From the NCBI GenBank assembly GCA_031550975.1, contig JAVBOC010000004.1, forward strand, positions 1-64,000: 64,000 bases of DNA. Reading direction: 5' to 3'. Positions 16,329 to 24,739 of the stretch are shown one piece after another. This DNA comes from UBA947 sp031550975. GTDB lineage: Bacteria; Cyanobacteriota; Vampirovibrionia; Gastranaerophilales; Gastranaerophilaceae. Each line of letters opens with the position of its first letter. Position 1 is the first letter of the stretch. The notes beneath the pieces are model-generated. The model was given only the letters and a program-made list of their open reading frames with translations, was not told the DNA's origin and did no database searches. Both the position numbers and the translations under genes were made by a program.

Positions 16329-18983
16329 CTAGCAGATCAAAGAACCTGCGTCTAAACCTTTGTTCTTTTTGAATAAAAGGTGTTCTTCCATCCCAAGCGG
16401 GGTGCCGATTACAGCTTCCACTGATGCCTCAACTGACGCCTTAGTCGGCGCGCTCGCAACACTTTTTTCTGCCGGTTTTTCAGTTTGTTGTGCGAAAGCT
16501 TTGGTTTTGCCAAGCTCCTCGCGTAATCTTTTCACACTCTCAATGTCGCTTTCTGTAAACAACGATGGGTTTTCGTCAATAAAATCCATTGCAGCGATTC
16601 TGTTCGAGCCGTTGTCGTTGTAAAGCAATGTATAAGCGATTCCGGCTTTAACCGCGCCCGGAACCCCTTGTACTTCGAGAATCTTTTTCGCGCCGAGGCT
16701 GTTAACCAACGAAGAAACCATCGCAGGATAGTACATACAAATCCATTTAATCATCTCCGCTCTGTCGTTGGAATTCATCTCGTTAAGCGCTTTAACGATA
16801 TTAGTGGCGTGACCTTTTTGGATTTCTATCTTAATATCTGCTATCTTTTGACCCGACATTGTCGTTGCTCTGTTAACCATCTTGCTTTCGATAGAGGTTT
16901 CTTGGTCTGTTTTTTCTAATTCAACCGCGTTGATTCTAGCCAAAAATTCTTCTTGTTTTTGTGCAATGCGTTCGTAATAAGCGTTTGCAGACCCAAGCAG
17001 CTGGTCAGTCGGAGTGGCTTGAATAGTTTTCGGCTCCGCACCCTCGAGTGCGAGTCTGGATTCAAGATAATTTGTTGCTTTATCTAGTAAAGATGTGTCG
17101 CCTTTTTCAGTAGCAAGTTTGTTTCCTACTTCAAAGGCTGATTTTAAAGCTTCTGCTTGAACGCTTTGATCTAATTTATCAATTGTAGAAACAAAGGCTT
17201 CTTTCATCTCACTGCTAATATTTTCGTCTTTCATAACAAAGTCAAAAATACCTTTTTGCGCATCTGCTTGATATTTAGTATAGCTATCTTTAACCGCATT
17301 TTGGAAAATTTCAACTTTTGAACTTGCAAAATCTTTACCGACAGCCTCTTGTTCTTTGGCGTTATTCCAAGACGCAGCGACTTCTGTCCATTGCGCAGTC
17401 AATTCAATATCTTTACCGGTTTCTTCGGCTTTAATGCGAGATTTGTGGGCTGCTTCTTCACGCAAACCCGTACCTTCCCAAGCTTTATCTTGGGACATCA
17501 TTTGCACCCCTAATTGCGCAACACCGCCCACCTCAACTGAACTGTCTATTATGCTTGCTTCTCTTATGGCATCTGGCCCAAGAGCGTTATAGGCTCTACC
17601 AATTTCAACAACATCCGAAATATCTGCATTGGCCAGCATATCTTTAACAACTGCTTGATACTCTTCTTTGTTTTTATCTTTGTTTTCTGTTCTTAAATTG
17701 TGTATAAAATCCAGCATATGCTGATTTTTATCCTGCTCAGACATCGTTTCCAAAGCTGCTTTATTAAAACCTTTGGCTCTCATATATGCATAGAATTTGT
17801 GATTTGCAGTTTTGCTGTAATCTCTATTAGGCTCAAATTCAAGATCCGGCAAACTTCCCAGTTTGTCCTTTATTTCTCTAAGAAATCCCAAAGTTTTTTG
17901 TTCTTTAGGATTCAATGGTTTTTCCTTTTTATCACCTTCTATCTTTAGAAGATGGGTGTACATGTCTGTATAAGAGATTCTACTGCCTTCTTTGCGTCCT
18001 AATCTTTCGGCTGCTCTTTTATGCATATCTTGATCATCAAGAAACTCCTCATCTATTTTAGTAGCTGTTCCTGCCTGTCTTTGTTTAAGCGCCCAATCGT
18101 ATTCTAGCTTGTTACGTTCTGCGACACTGTATTTTCCCAAATAATCACTAAGTTTCACAGGTGGGTCCTGAGATATAGCTGTATGGCTTGCTCTTCTTAA
18201 TTCTGTTAATTTTCTATCTTTGAATCCTTTAGATGTCTTGGGATCATTCCAATTGGGATATTTGTTTGAACAGTATTCTTCAGTTTGTCTTTCAACTTCT
18301 GCTTTTATTTCTGCCGCTGCTTTTGCTGCTTTTTCTGCATCTGCAGCTTTTTTAGTTTCATCTGCTGTTGTTGTATTAGCTATTATTATTTCTTTTGCAG
18401 TTTTTTCTTCAGCCTTTGCTTCTTTCGCAATTTTGGCTGTTGTTGCAGACACGACAATAGTTGCATCAGCATCTTTTTTTGCTTGAGCAGCTGCATCCTT
18501 TAATCTTTTTTCTTTTTCAATCTTGTCCGCTTTGCTTATTGCATCTATGTCTTGTTTCAGAGCTTCCACTTCTTCTTGATTATTTTCAGCTATTGCTTTT
18601 TCTAATTCTTTCTGTAAAAGCAATAGCGTTTCTTCATTGCTCGGCTTTTGAGGAGTTGTGCTGCTATTTGGAGCACTTGCCTCTTGTCTTTGTATCGCTG
18701 CATTTTCAGGCTTTGCCGTTGGGTTGGTTGTTTCCACCACAAGTCCTGTCATATTGTTTGTACTTGAGGCAGGTCCTTTTGCCGCAAAGGCGGAAATTTC
18801 ACCATTCACTAAAGGCTTTGTTTGTGAATTATTTTGTTCAGCAAAAAGCGGAGTGTTTTTTATGTTCTGTTCTGTCGATGCAAGATAAGCGTCATAATTC
18901 CCGCCAAATTGTTCGTTGATTTGGGGGTTATTAAGGAAATCAGCTTTTGACAATGTTAAATTGGACATACTACTCTCTGTCAT
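16329..18983 (-). CDS. Large Ala/Glu/Lys-rich coiled-coil protein
   Basis: 884 residues, no family recognised and no signal peptide. Residues 1-115 are Asn/Thr/Ser-rich and likely disordered. Residues about 110-245 form long Ala/Lys/Glu coiled coil (KKAADAEKAAKAAAEIKAEV). The middle and C-terminal parts are helical with acidic patches. The beginning MSNLTLSKADFLNNPQINEQFGGN suggests the true start may be the second ATG at 18968. The coiled-coil gene at 19063-19617 follows in the same direction upstream, so the two may be co-expressed. It may be a structural, cell-surface or cytoskeletal protein; this is a guess. Confidence 0.75.
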   Translation of the reverse strand: MTESSMSNLTLSKADFLNNPQINEQFGGNYDAYLASTEQNIKNTPLFAEQNNSQTKPLVNGEISAFAAKGPASSTNNMTGLVVETTNPTAKPENAAIQRQEASAPNSSTTPQKPSNEETLLLLQKELEKAIAENNQEEVEALKQDIDAISKADKIEKEKRLKDAAAQAKKDADATIVVSATTAKIAKEAKAEEKTAKEIIIANTTTADETKKAADAEKAAKAAAEIKAEVERQTEEYCSNKYPNWNDPKTSKGFKDRKLTELRRASHTAISQDPPVKLSDYLGKYSVAERNKLEYDWALKQRQAGTATKIDEEFLDDQDMHKRAAERLGRKEGSRISYTDMYTHLLKIEGDKKEKPLNPKEQKTLGFLREIKDKLGSLPDLEFEPNRDYSKTANHKFYAYMRAKGFNKAALETMSEQDKNQHMLDFIHNLRTENKDKNKEEYQAVVKDMLANADISDVVEIGRAYNALGPDAIREASIIDSSVEVGGVAQLGVQMMSQDKAWEGTGLREEAAHKSRIKAEETGKDIELTAQWTEVAASWNNAKEQEAVGKDFASSKVEIFQNAVKDSYTKYQADAQKGIFDFVMKDENISSEMKEAFVSTIDKLDQSVQAEALKSAFEVGNKLATEKGDTSLLDKATNYLESRLALEGAEPKTIQATPTDQLLGSANAYYERIAQKQEEFLARINAVELEKTDQETSIESKMVNRATTMSGQKIADIKIEIQKGHATNIVKALNEMNSNDRAEMIKWICMYYPAMVSSLVNSLGAKKILEVQGVPGAVKAGIAYTLLYNDNGSNRIAAMDFIDENPSLFTESDIESVKRLREELGKTKAFAQQTEKPAEKSVASAPTKASVEASVEAVIGTPLGMEEHLLFKKNKGLDAGSLIC

Positions 18984-19062
18984 TTTATACTCTTAAACAT
19001 GTAAACACCTGACCATATGGCTAATTTCATATATAAAAACTTTTGTTACAATTATTAACTTT

Positions 19063-19617
19063 TTAATTTTGTGCTAATCTTGCTAATCTTGCAAGAGCTC
19101 TTTCTCGGGCTGCTTCTGATCTTTTCTGTGCTTCTTCTAATTCCAGTCTTGACTTCTCTGCCGCTTCTGTTGATCGTTGCAACCGTGCCTGTGCCGCTTC
19201 TAATTCTTTTCTTGACGCTTCAGCTTCTCTTCTTGCCACATCGGCCGCTTCTGCGGCTGCTTTACGTTCTGCTGCACCTTTCGATTTTGATGCTTCGACT
19301 GCTGCATTTGCTTCTGCTAATTTTCTTAGTGCTGCTGCTTCTCTTGTTGCAGCATCTGATATTCTGTCTAATGCAGAACTGTCAGCAGCTTTTGTAGCCA
19401 CTGTGCCGACATTATCAGCTGCTTTTACAAGAGATGCGCTCGGAGGGAGCATGCTCAAAAGGAAGGCTGCAAGACTGACTTTAGCTTTGTTAGCTACACC
19501 GGAAAAACTCGTTGTATCCACACCAATTTGACCGCTTTTTCCTATCGGTTTCGTCGCTGTTTCGTTCGCTGCAGGCGTGGATGTATTATAACCCATTGTT
19601 ACACTATTAACACGCAT
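19063..19617 (-). CDS. Ala-rich coiled-coil protein with FxG-type N-terminus
   Basis: 184 residues. The N-terminus MRVNSVTMGY..TTSFSG resembles other unknowns here (MNIRPINF..FGMNF at 41832). A short hydrophobic stretch at about 47-60 (VSLAAFLLSMLPP) precedes about 100 residues of unbroken Ala/Arg/Glu heptads (ERKAAAEAADVARREAEASR), a long coiled coil. AAGGA lies upstream of the ATG. It ends 79 nt before the 884-residue coiled-coil gene on the same strand. No known family. Confidence 0.75.
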   Translation of the reverse strand: MRVNSVTMGYNTSTPAANETATKPIGKSGQIGVDTTSFSGVANKAKVSLAAFLLSMLPPSASLVKAADNVGTVATKAADSSALDRISDAATREAAALRKLAEANAAVEASKSKGAAERKAAAEAADVARREAEASRKELEAAQARLQRSTEAAEKSRLELEEAQKRSEAARERALARLARLAQN

Positions 19618-20139
19618 ATTTTTAATCCTTCTTTTACACTAACACTAATTGCTTTATATATGCTTAAAGGCTTGTGATTACTGGTTATTGCCTCTTAATT
19701 CTTCTGTTTTTTGGTCTCTTTACTCAATTCCTTGATTTTTCCCCATTATATCACCCTTTCGGCTAATTGTAAATATTTATAACATATATTTAACATATCT
19801 TAACAATCGCCTTAGGATGTCATTCTGAGGCAGAGCCGAAGAATCTCAATTTTTGTACATTTTTGCATTTCTTGCAAGATTCGCCGGTGGAAGATCCTGA
19901 ATCACCAGGTAGGGACATAGAATCTGGCTTCAAGTACCTTTCAGCCGATTCTGCAGTCAGTTCAGGATGACAGAGGTGGCACAGCGTATTTTACCGCCTC
20001 AATTGATTTGACTTTATGTTTGTTATAAACTTTTCATGTTGTGGAAATAGCGCGACCGAGCTGAGGCTGGAAGGACGGCTTTGCCGACCTGAAACGCCGT
20101 TACAGGCGAGGGAGCAAGACATAAGAAGGAGATATTAAC
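19618..20139. other. Intergenic region, 522 nt
   Basis: Holds the palindromic element at 19819-19972, a GC-rich linked-palindrome element at about 20043-20120 in front of fba, and AT-rich DNA that should carry the divergent promoters. No gene is supported. Confidence 0.6.
19819..19972. repeat. Palindromic element (GTCATTCTGAG..AGGATGAC), long form
   Basis: 154 bp with inverted ends. Its right part (about 19893-19972, from GATCCTGAATCACC to GTTCAGGATGAC) is repeated almost base for base at 34561-34640, and inverted at 21395-21474. Confidence 0.85.
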
Positions 20140-21093
20140 ATGTCTGAAAGAAAACTAGTCGGAACAGAACAAATGTTCAAAGACGCGCTCGCTGGTAAAT
20201 ATGCCATCGGTGCTTACAACGTAAACAATATGGAAATTCTGCAAGCTATCGCAGAAGCAGCTGAAGAAACTCGCTCACCAATCATTTTGCAAGTTTCAGC
20301 AGGCGCTAGAAAATACGCTAACCAAACTTATTTAATCAAATTGGTTGAAGCAGCTTTGGCTACAACTACTGTGCCTATCGCGCTTCACCTAGACCACGGT
20401 GCTGATTTCGAAATCTGCAAATCTTGCATCGACGGCGGTTTCTCATCTGTTATGATCGACGGAAGCCGTTTTGACCTTGAAGGCAACATCGCTTTAACAA
20501 AACAAGTTGTTGACTACGCGCACGCTCGCGGAGTTTCAGTTGAAGCTGAGCTTGGTAAATTAGCCGGTATCGAAGACGACGTAAATGTTTCCGCTGCTGA
20601 TGCGAAATTCACCAACCCTGAAGAAGCTGCTCGTTTCGTTAAAGAAACAGGTTGCGACTCTTTGGCAATTGCTATCGGAACAAGCCACGGCGCTTACAAA
20701 TTCTCTGGCGAAGCTAAATTGGACTTCGACAGACTTGCTGAAATCAAAAAAGCTGTAAACGAAGCTGTTGGATACGATTTCCCAATCGTTCTTCACGGTG
20801 CGTCTTCAGTTCCTGAATACCTTGTTGAAAAATGCAACAAGTTCGGCGGTAAACTTCCAAACGCTAAAGGGGTTCCGGAAGATATGCTTTCATTCGCTGC
20901 GAAAAACGGTGTTGCGAAAATCAACATCGACACAGACTTACGTCTTGCGATGACAGCGACAATCCGCGAATTCTTCGTTGAAGAACCTGCTAAATTCGAC
21001 CCACGTGAATACATGGGACCAGGCAGAACAGCTGTTAAAGAACTCGTTAAACACAAAATGCAAGTTCTTGGCACAGCAGGAAACGCTAAGTAA
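20140..21093 (+). CDS. fba: Class II fructose-bisphosphate aldolase
   Basis: Cleaves fructose 1,6-bisphosphate in glycolysis and reverses it in gluconeogenesis; zinc-dependent. The 317 residues carry the metal site HLDHGAD (about 86-92), VSVEAELGKLAG, the GTSHGAYKF loop and VLHGASSVP. AGAAGGAGA before the ATG is a strong ribosome site, and codon use is biased as expected of an abundant enzyme. A single-gene unit with its own terminator. Confidence 0.95.
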   Translation: MSERKLVGTEQMFKDALAGKYAIGAYNVNNMEILQAIAEAAEETRSPIILQVSAGARKYANQTYLIKLVEAALATTTVPIALHLDHGADFEICKSCIDGGFSSVMIDGSRFDLEGNIALTKQVVDYAHARGVSVEAELGKLAGIEDDVNVSAADAKFTNPEEAARFVKETGCDSLAIAIGTSHGAYKFSGEAKLDFDRLAEIKKAVNEAVGYDFPIVLHGASSVPEYLVEKCNKFGGKLPNAKGVPEDMLSFAAKNGVAKINIDTDLRLAMTATIREFFVEEPAKFDPREYMGPGRTAVKELVKHKMQVLGTAGNAK

Positions 21094-21114
21094 TCAACGA
21101 ACTACAAGAATTAA

Positions 21115-21142
21115 AACAGGCTTCACTCGGAGCCTGTTTTTT
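21115..21142 (+). terminator. Terminator of fba
   Basis: AACAGGCT - TCACTCGG - AGCCTGTT, an 8-bp stem followed by TTTTTT, 21 nt after the fba stop. Confidence 0.85.
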
Positions 21143-21147
21143 TATTT

Positions 21148-21336
21148 TCAAAACTTATCTGTAATGCGCTTACTTTCAGCTTTTATTTTCTTAATTAAAG
21201 TAAGTAGTGGAAATACCTCAATAGAATCCGCATAATATTCACAGTAACCCTGCATAATATTAAGCATGGAACGTATCTCATACAATGCATTCTCTAATTC
21301 ATCATAATCATCTTTTGTAAAATTATTACCTAACAT
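21148..21336 (-). CDS. Small hypothetical protein
   Basis: 62 residues, MLGNNFTKDDYDELENALYE.., helical and acidic, with no motif that I recognise. It has some similarity in style to the small gene at 45013-45261 (a helical Glu/Asp-rich protein). Upstream a TATAAT-like box lies in AATTATAATAAAATC on the minus strand, only a few bases from the ATG. A short gene with weak support. Confidence 0.5.
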   Translation of the reverse strand: MLGNNFTKDDYDELENALYEIRSMLNIMQGYCEYYADSIEVFPLLTLIKKIKAESKRITDKF

Positions 21337-21394
21337 GATTTTATTATAATTGATATACCGAGAAAAAAGTTGTAGTTATAATACAATTATTCTA

Positions 21395-21525
21395 TCATCC
21401 TGAACTGACTGCAGAATCGGCTGAAAGGTACTTGAAGCCAGATTCTATGTCCCTACCTGGTGATTCAGGATCTGAGCTTGGTGCAACTTGCGATGGCTCA
21501 GATTCCGGATCAAGTCCGGAATGAC
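21395..21525. repeat. Palindromic element (TCATCCTGAAC..GGAATGAC), long form, inverted
   Basis: Shares about 80 bp with the copies at 19893-19972 and 34561-34640 in opposite orientation. Its other end has the pair GATTCCGGATCAAGTCCGGAATGAC. Confidence 0.85.
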
Positions 21526-21575
21526 GGGGAAGAGTGGATGGTGGTTGACAATAAATAACGGCGAGTCAACTCCCA

Positions 21576-21616
21576 AAAAGTAAAGCGGCTGATTTTGTAA
21601 CCAGCCGCTTTTTATC
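21576..21616 (-). terminator. Terminator of ftsZ
   Basis: Minus strand: AAAGCGGCTG - loop - CAGCCGCTTT with a T-rich tract after it. The stem is symmetrical and could also stop plus-strand transcription. Confidence 0.75.
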
Positions 21617-21637
21617 TTTTTCATATTCCAATTTTAA

Positions 21638-22825
21638 TTACTTTTTCAAGAAGTCAGGGATTTCAATGTTTGTGAAACCTGAAGAACCGCCCGAAGTTGA
21701 AGGCGCTGACGAATAATCAGAACCTCTTGTAACTTGTTGGTTATAAGCGCCTGAGAAGAAATCTGATGCGCTTAGTTGTTTCAAGTCAGAACCCAAAGAA
21801 GTTTCAAAGTGCGGTTGGTTTTTAAGTTCAAAACCTGTTGCAACAACCGTAACTTGGATTTCGTTTTGAATATTTTCGTTAACTGCAGTACCGATAATAA
21901 CAGTCGCATCATCAAGAACAGTTTTGTGGATAATGTTTGCCGCATCAGTAATTTCGTGAAGCGTCATATCAGGGCCGCCGGTGATGTTAACGATAACACC
22001 TGACGCACCGTTGATTGAAGTTTCAAGCAATTGTGAATTAATAGCGATTTCAGCCGCTTTAATTGCTCTGCCTTCGCCTGTGCCGCGTCCGATGCCCATA
22101 AGAGCTGAACCTGAAGCTTGCATAACGTTTTTAACATCAGCAAAGTCAACGTTAATAAGACCAGGAACGGTGATGATGTCAGAAATACCTTGAACACCGC
22201 GTAGAAGAACCTCATCAACGATAATGAATGATTCTGTCAATGAAACTTGTCTGTCAACAACCTGAAGCAATTTGTCGTTTGGAATGATGATAACTGCGTC
22301 AACTGCATCTCTAAGTTTTTCCAAACCTGCCATTGCTTGGCTTTGTCTTTTTCTACCTTCAAAAGAGAAAGGTTTTGTAACAACTGCGATAGTCAAGATT
22401 CCTAAATCTTTAGCGATTTTTGCTACAACAGGAGCCGCACCGGTACCAGTACCGCCGCCCATACCGGCTGTGATAAATACCATATCAGCGCCGTCAAGAG
22501 CTTGTGTGATTTCTTGTTGTGCTTCTTCAGCAGCTTTTTCGCCAACTGAAGGGTCACCACCAGCACCAAGACCAGCGGTCATTTTGGTGCCTAATTGGAT
22601 TCTGTTTTTAGTGCTTCCGTATTCTAAAACTTGAACGTCAGTGTTCATCAACCAGAATTCAACACCTGACAAGCCGGCTTTAATCATTCGATTAACCGCG
22701 TTACCGCCGCCACCGCCAACACCGAGGACTTTGATATTTGTTGGGTTAGCTGCAGAGCGTTCTGCTTTACTGTTAACCGGGCTTTCATCTTTTTTAGCAA
22801 AGATATCTGATACGAAATTTTCCAC
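21638..22825 (-). CDS. ftsZ: Cell division protein FtsZ
   Basis: Tubulin-like GTPase that forms the division ring. The 395 residues have the GTP-binding loop GGGTGTG at 123-129, NTD(VQ) at 61-65 and the T7-like NVDFADVKNVM segment. A disordered Ser/Gly linker leads to the C-terminal peptide IEIPDFLKK, the usual docking tail for partners, probably SepF, whose gene is at 24186. The start is GTG with GAGGT about 7 nt upstream. nadK, sepF and yggS lie upstream on the same strand. Confidence 0.97.
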   Translation of the reverse strand: MENFVSDIFAKKDESPVNSKAERSAANPTNIKVLGVGGGGGNAVNRMIKAGLSGVEFWLMNTDVQVLEYGSTKNRIQLGTKMTAGLGAGGDPSVGEKAAEEAQQEITQALDGADMVFITAGMGGGTGTGAAPVVAKIAKDLGILTIAVVTKPFSFEGRKRQSQAMAGLEKLRDAVDAVIIIPNDKLLQVVDRQVSLTESFIIVDEVLLRGVQGISDIITVPGLINVDFADVKNVMQASGSALMGIGRGTGEGRAIKAAEIAINSQLLETSINGASGVIVNITGGPDMTLHEITDAANIIHKTVLDDATVIIGTAVNENIQNEIQVTVVATGFELKNQPHFETSLGSDLKQLSASDFFSGAYNQQVTRGSDYSSAPSTSGGSSGFTNIEIPDFLKK

Positions 22826-22926
22826 TTTTTCTACCTCAATTTATAATCTTTTCACAGTCTATTAATAACATCTTAGCATGCTTGAAAAAAATTACAAATC
22901 ACATGTTAAGAATAGTTACAAAGAAT

Positions 22927-23937
22927 TCATTTACAAGCTTGCGAAACGCCCCAATGCATTTTGTCGTGCAGGGTTGAGTAGAAGACACTATCTTCAAGCA
23001 AAGCTAATTTTGCGTTATATTTTGATTTTTTTATAGAAATTTCTGAATTAAATTCATAAAATTCCTGACCGTCTGCAGAAACAACTCCGGTGCCTTGAAT
23101 CTCGACGACAATTTTTTCATTTCCCGGAACAACGAGCGGGCGAGCGGTTAATGTGTGAGGGCAAATCGCTACAATTACAAATGCATCAAGCGAAGGTGCT
23201 AAGACCGGGCCTCCGGCAGAAAGCCCGTAGGCAGTTGAACCCGTCGGGGTTGAGATAATAATTCCGTCCGCAAGGTAATCACATACGGGTTTGTCGTTAA
23301 TTTTTAACAAAAATCTTGAAGTACGTCCTGTTGCTGTGCTTTTAATTACAAAATCGTTTAACGCAGTGTTGTCGCTTCTCTCTCGCGCCTGTGCAATCAC
23401 AGATTGCTCCGCTCCTTGCGCTCCAGCTTCAGTCGCAACGGCGCTTCGTAGTGTTACGCCCTGCCCCGCCGGCTCATCGCCGCCGTGTGCGTGCTTCACA
23501 CCGGCTTCGCTTAGCATTATACGTTCTTCAATTCTGAATTTTCCTTCAAGGATTTTCCCCACAGCGCTTTCAATATCTTCTTGAGAGGCTTGCGATAAAA
23601 AACCCAACCTGCCCATATTTATCCCGAAAATCGGGGTGGCTGATTTTGCGAAAAAGCGTGCCGCTTTGAGAATCGTTCCATCTCCGCCGATTACAAAAGT
23701 GAAATCAGGTGGTGAGTTGTTTCCGTCATTCTGAGCATCGCGAAGAATCTCAATATCTTCGCAACTCGCAATAGTGTTGGGATGTTTCGGCTGCGCCTCA
23801 ACATGACGAACTGGTAAATCATTAACATCAACGCTTTGGACATTCATACCTTTTGAGCGCAAAATATTTTCTAAGGTATCTTTTACCCCAACCGCGCCCG
23901 GGGCTTCTTTTTTATAACAGATTGAAAAGTTTTTCAT
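22927..23937 (-). CDS. nadK: NAD kinase with two repeat-derived insertions
   Basis: Phosphorylates NAD to NADP. It has VIGGDGTILKAA (about residue 82), GRLGFLS, and the family signature TGSTAYGLSAGGPV. At 336 residues it is about 40 longer than usual. One insertion, about 28 residues (RHVEAQPKH..EILRDAQND, about 43-70), is a palindromic element. The second, about 41 residues after MLSEAGV (23385-23507), is a GC-rich element also found in the gene at 44240. Both lie between conserved blocks, so the enzyme is probably active. The extended -10 at 23944-23949 ends 6 nt before the ATG, predicting a leaderless mRNA. Confidence 0.93.
   Translation of the reverse strand: MKNFSICYKKEAPGAVGVKDTLENILRSKGMNVQSVDVNDLPVRHVEAQPKHPNTIASCEDIEILRDAQNDGNNSPPDFTFVIGGDGTILKAARFFAKSATPIFGINMGRLGFLSQASQEDIESAVGKILEGKFRIEERIMLSEAGVKHAHGGDEPAGQGVTLRSAVATEAGAQGAEQSVIAQARERSDNTALNDFVIKSTATGRTSRFLLKINDKPVCDYLADGIIISTPTGSTAYGLSAGGPVLAPSLDAFVIVAICPHTLTARPLVVPGNEKIVVEIQGTGVVSADGQEFYEFNSEISIKKSKYNAKLALLEDSVFYSTLHDKMHWGVSQACK
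23385..23507. repeat. GC-rich inserted element, nadK copy
   Basis: On the nadK coding strand it runs from AGCCGGTGTGA to TGATTGCACAGGCGC. It aligns with 44773-44889 (shared TACGAAGCGCCGTT / AACGAAGCGCCGTT and GCAATCTnTGATTGCACAGGCGC), and in part with 24041-24127. It is much richer in GC than the flanking gene. Confidence 0.75.
23725..23807. repeat. Palindromic element inside nadK
   Basis: Bounded by GTCATTCTGAG and CTCAACATGAC. Almost the same element lies inside lpd at 46830-46910; both encode EILRDAQND at one end. Confidence 0.85.
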
Positions 23938-23943
23938 GGGTAA

Positions 23944-23952
23944 AATATAACA
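23944..23952 (-). promoter_or_regulatory. Extended -10 of nadK, leaderless layout
   Basis: Minus strand TGT-TATATT, then TTACCC, then the ATG. Gap of 6 nt and no ribosome site. Confidence 0.55.
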
Positions 23953-23979
23953 TAAGGGTTCGCCTTTTGCAATTCACTC

Positions 23980-24008
23980 AATAGAAAAGGCGGTTATTTA
24001 ACCGCCTT
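23980..24008 (-). terminator. Terminator after sepF
   Basis: Minus strand: AAGGCGGTTA-AA-TAACCGCCTT, a 10-bp stem with a very small loop, then TTTCTATT. Confidence 0.65.
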
Positions 24009-24150
24009 ATAAAACTATCTCTTCTTATTGCTCCTGTGGAGTTTCGAAACGAAACTCTTACGTCGCCGCGTTGAGTTCGCCCTGCCCGTCTCGCTCCTGC
24101 GAGCCGGCGCCGGCTCACTCCGGCTTACGCGTATAAAACTATCTCTTCTT
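24008..24150. repeat. GC-rich element flanked by a 19-bp direct repeat
   Basis: TATAAAACTATCTCTTCTT occurs at 24008-24026 and again at 24132-24150. Between them, 24041-24127 is an inverted partial copy of the GC-rich element in nadK and in the gene at 44240. Confidence 0.75.
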
Positions 24151-24185
24151 TCTCTTTCCCAAATGGATTCTTCTGCGAGAAGCAC

Positions 24186-24695
24186 CTATTTTAATGCGCC
24201 GCCCCAGAGTGAATCGTTAAATTTATTTTGGCTTACCGGTGCAGCGTCAACAGAAAGTGTTACGTTGTTCGGTGTGAATACGAATACCAATTCGCCAACT
24301 TTTTGTGGTTTACCGTTAAGTGCGTGAGCCGCGCCGCAGATAAAGTCAATCATTCTTTGAGATTGTTCTTTGTCAAGCAGATGAAGGTTAAGAACAATGG
24401 TTTTTCTCTCTTTTAATTGAATCGCAATTTGAGCAGCATCTTCGAATGAACGTGGTTCTATAACAACAACTTCGTGTCCTTTTGCGCTCGGAAGATTAAC
24501 AACATTTGAGCGGTGTTCGTATCTCGATTCCATTTTTGGCTCGTAGTTATAAGCAGGTTTTAGTGCAAGATTGTCTTGAACCTCATACTCATCTTCAAAA
24601 TCGTCCAACATATCTTCAAACACGGTTTCTTTTTGGTCAAAACCCTGCATTAAATAGTCAACCCAACCTCTTACTTTATTTGCGATTACTGTCAC
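24186..24695 (-). CDS. sepF: Cell division protein SepF
   Basis: FtsZ-anchoring division protein. 169 residues: an N-terminal amphipathic start (VIANKVRGWVDYLMQGF) for membrane binding, an acidic linker, and the SepF domain from about 75 (VVVIEPRSFEDAAQIAIQLKE, then NLHLLDKEQSQRMIDFICG) to the end. The start is GTG at 24695 with GGAGGA 7 nt upstream. yggS lies 44 nt upstream in the common yggS-sepF order. SepF is the usual FtsZ anchor in Cyanobacteria and Firmicutes, where it complements or replaces FtsA. Confidence 0.95.
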   Translation of the reverse strand: MTVIANKVRGWVDYLMQGFDQKETVFEDMLDDFEDEYEVQDNLALKPAYNYEPKMESRYEHRSNVVNLPSAKGHEVVVIEPRSFEDAAQIAIQLKERKTIVLNLHLLDKEQSQRMIDFICGAAHALNGKPQKVGELVFVFTPNNVTLSVDAAPVSQNKFNDSLWGGALK

Positions 24696-24739
24696 TGCTT
24701 TATCCTCCGTTTTAGCTCTTACTCAAAATTATTGTTCAA

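Larger units (their letters stand above)
21337..21637. other. Intergenic region, 301 nt
   Basis: Holds an inverted copy of the long palindromic element and the ftsZ terminator; no gene seen. Confidence 0.6.

Noticed and set aside
18461..18919. 152-residue plus-strand frame
   Set aside because: Leu-rich antisense shadow of the coiled-coil gene at 16329.
20043..20120. Regulatory RNA upstream of fba
   Set aside because: Small palindromes similar to the repeat families; no expression signal or known motif.
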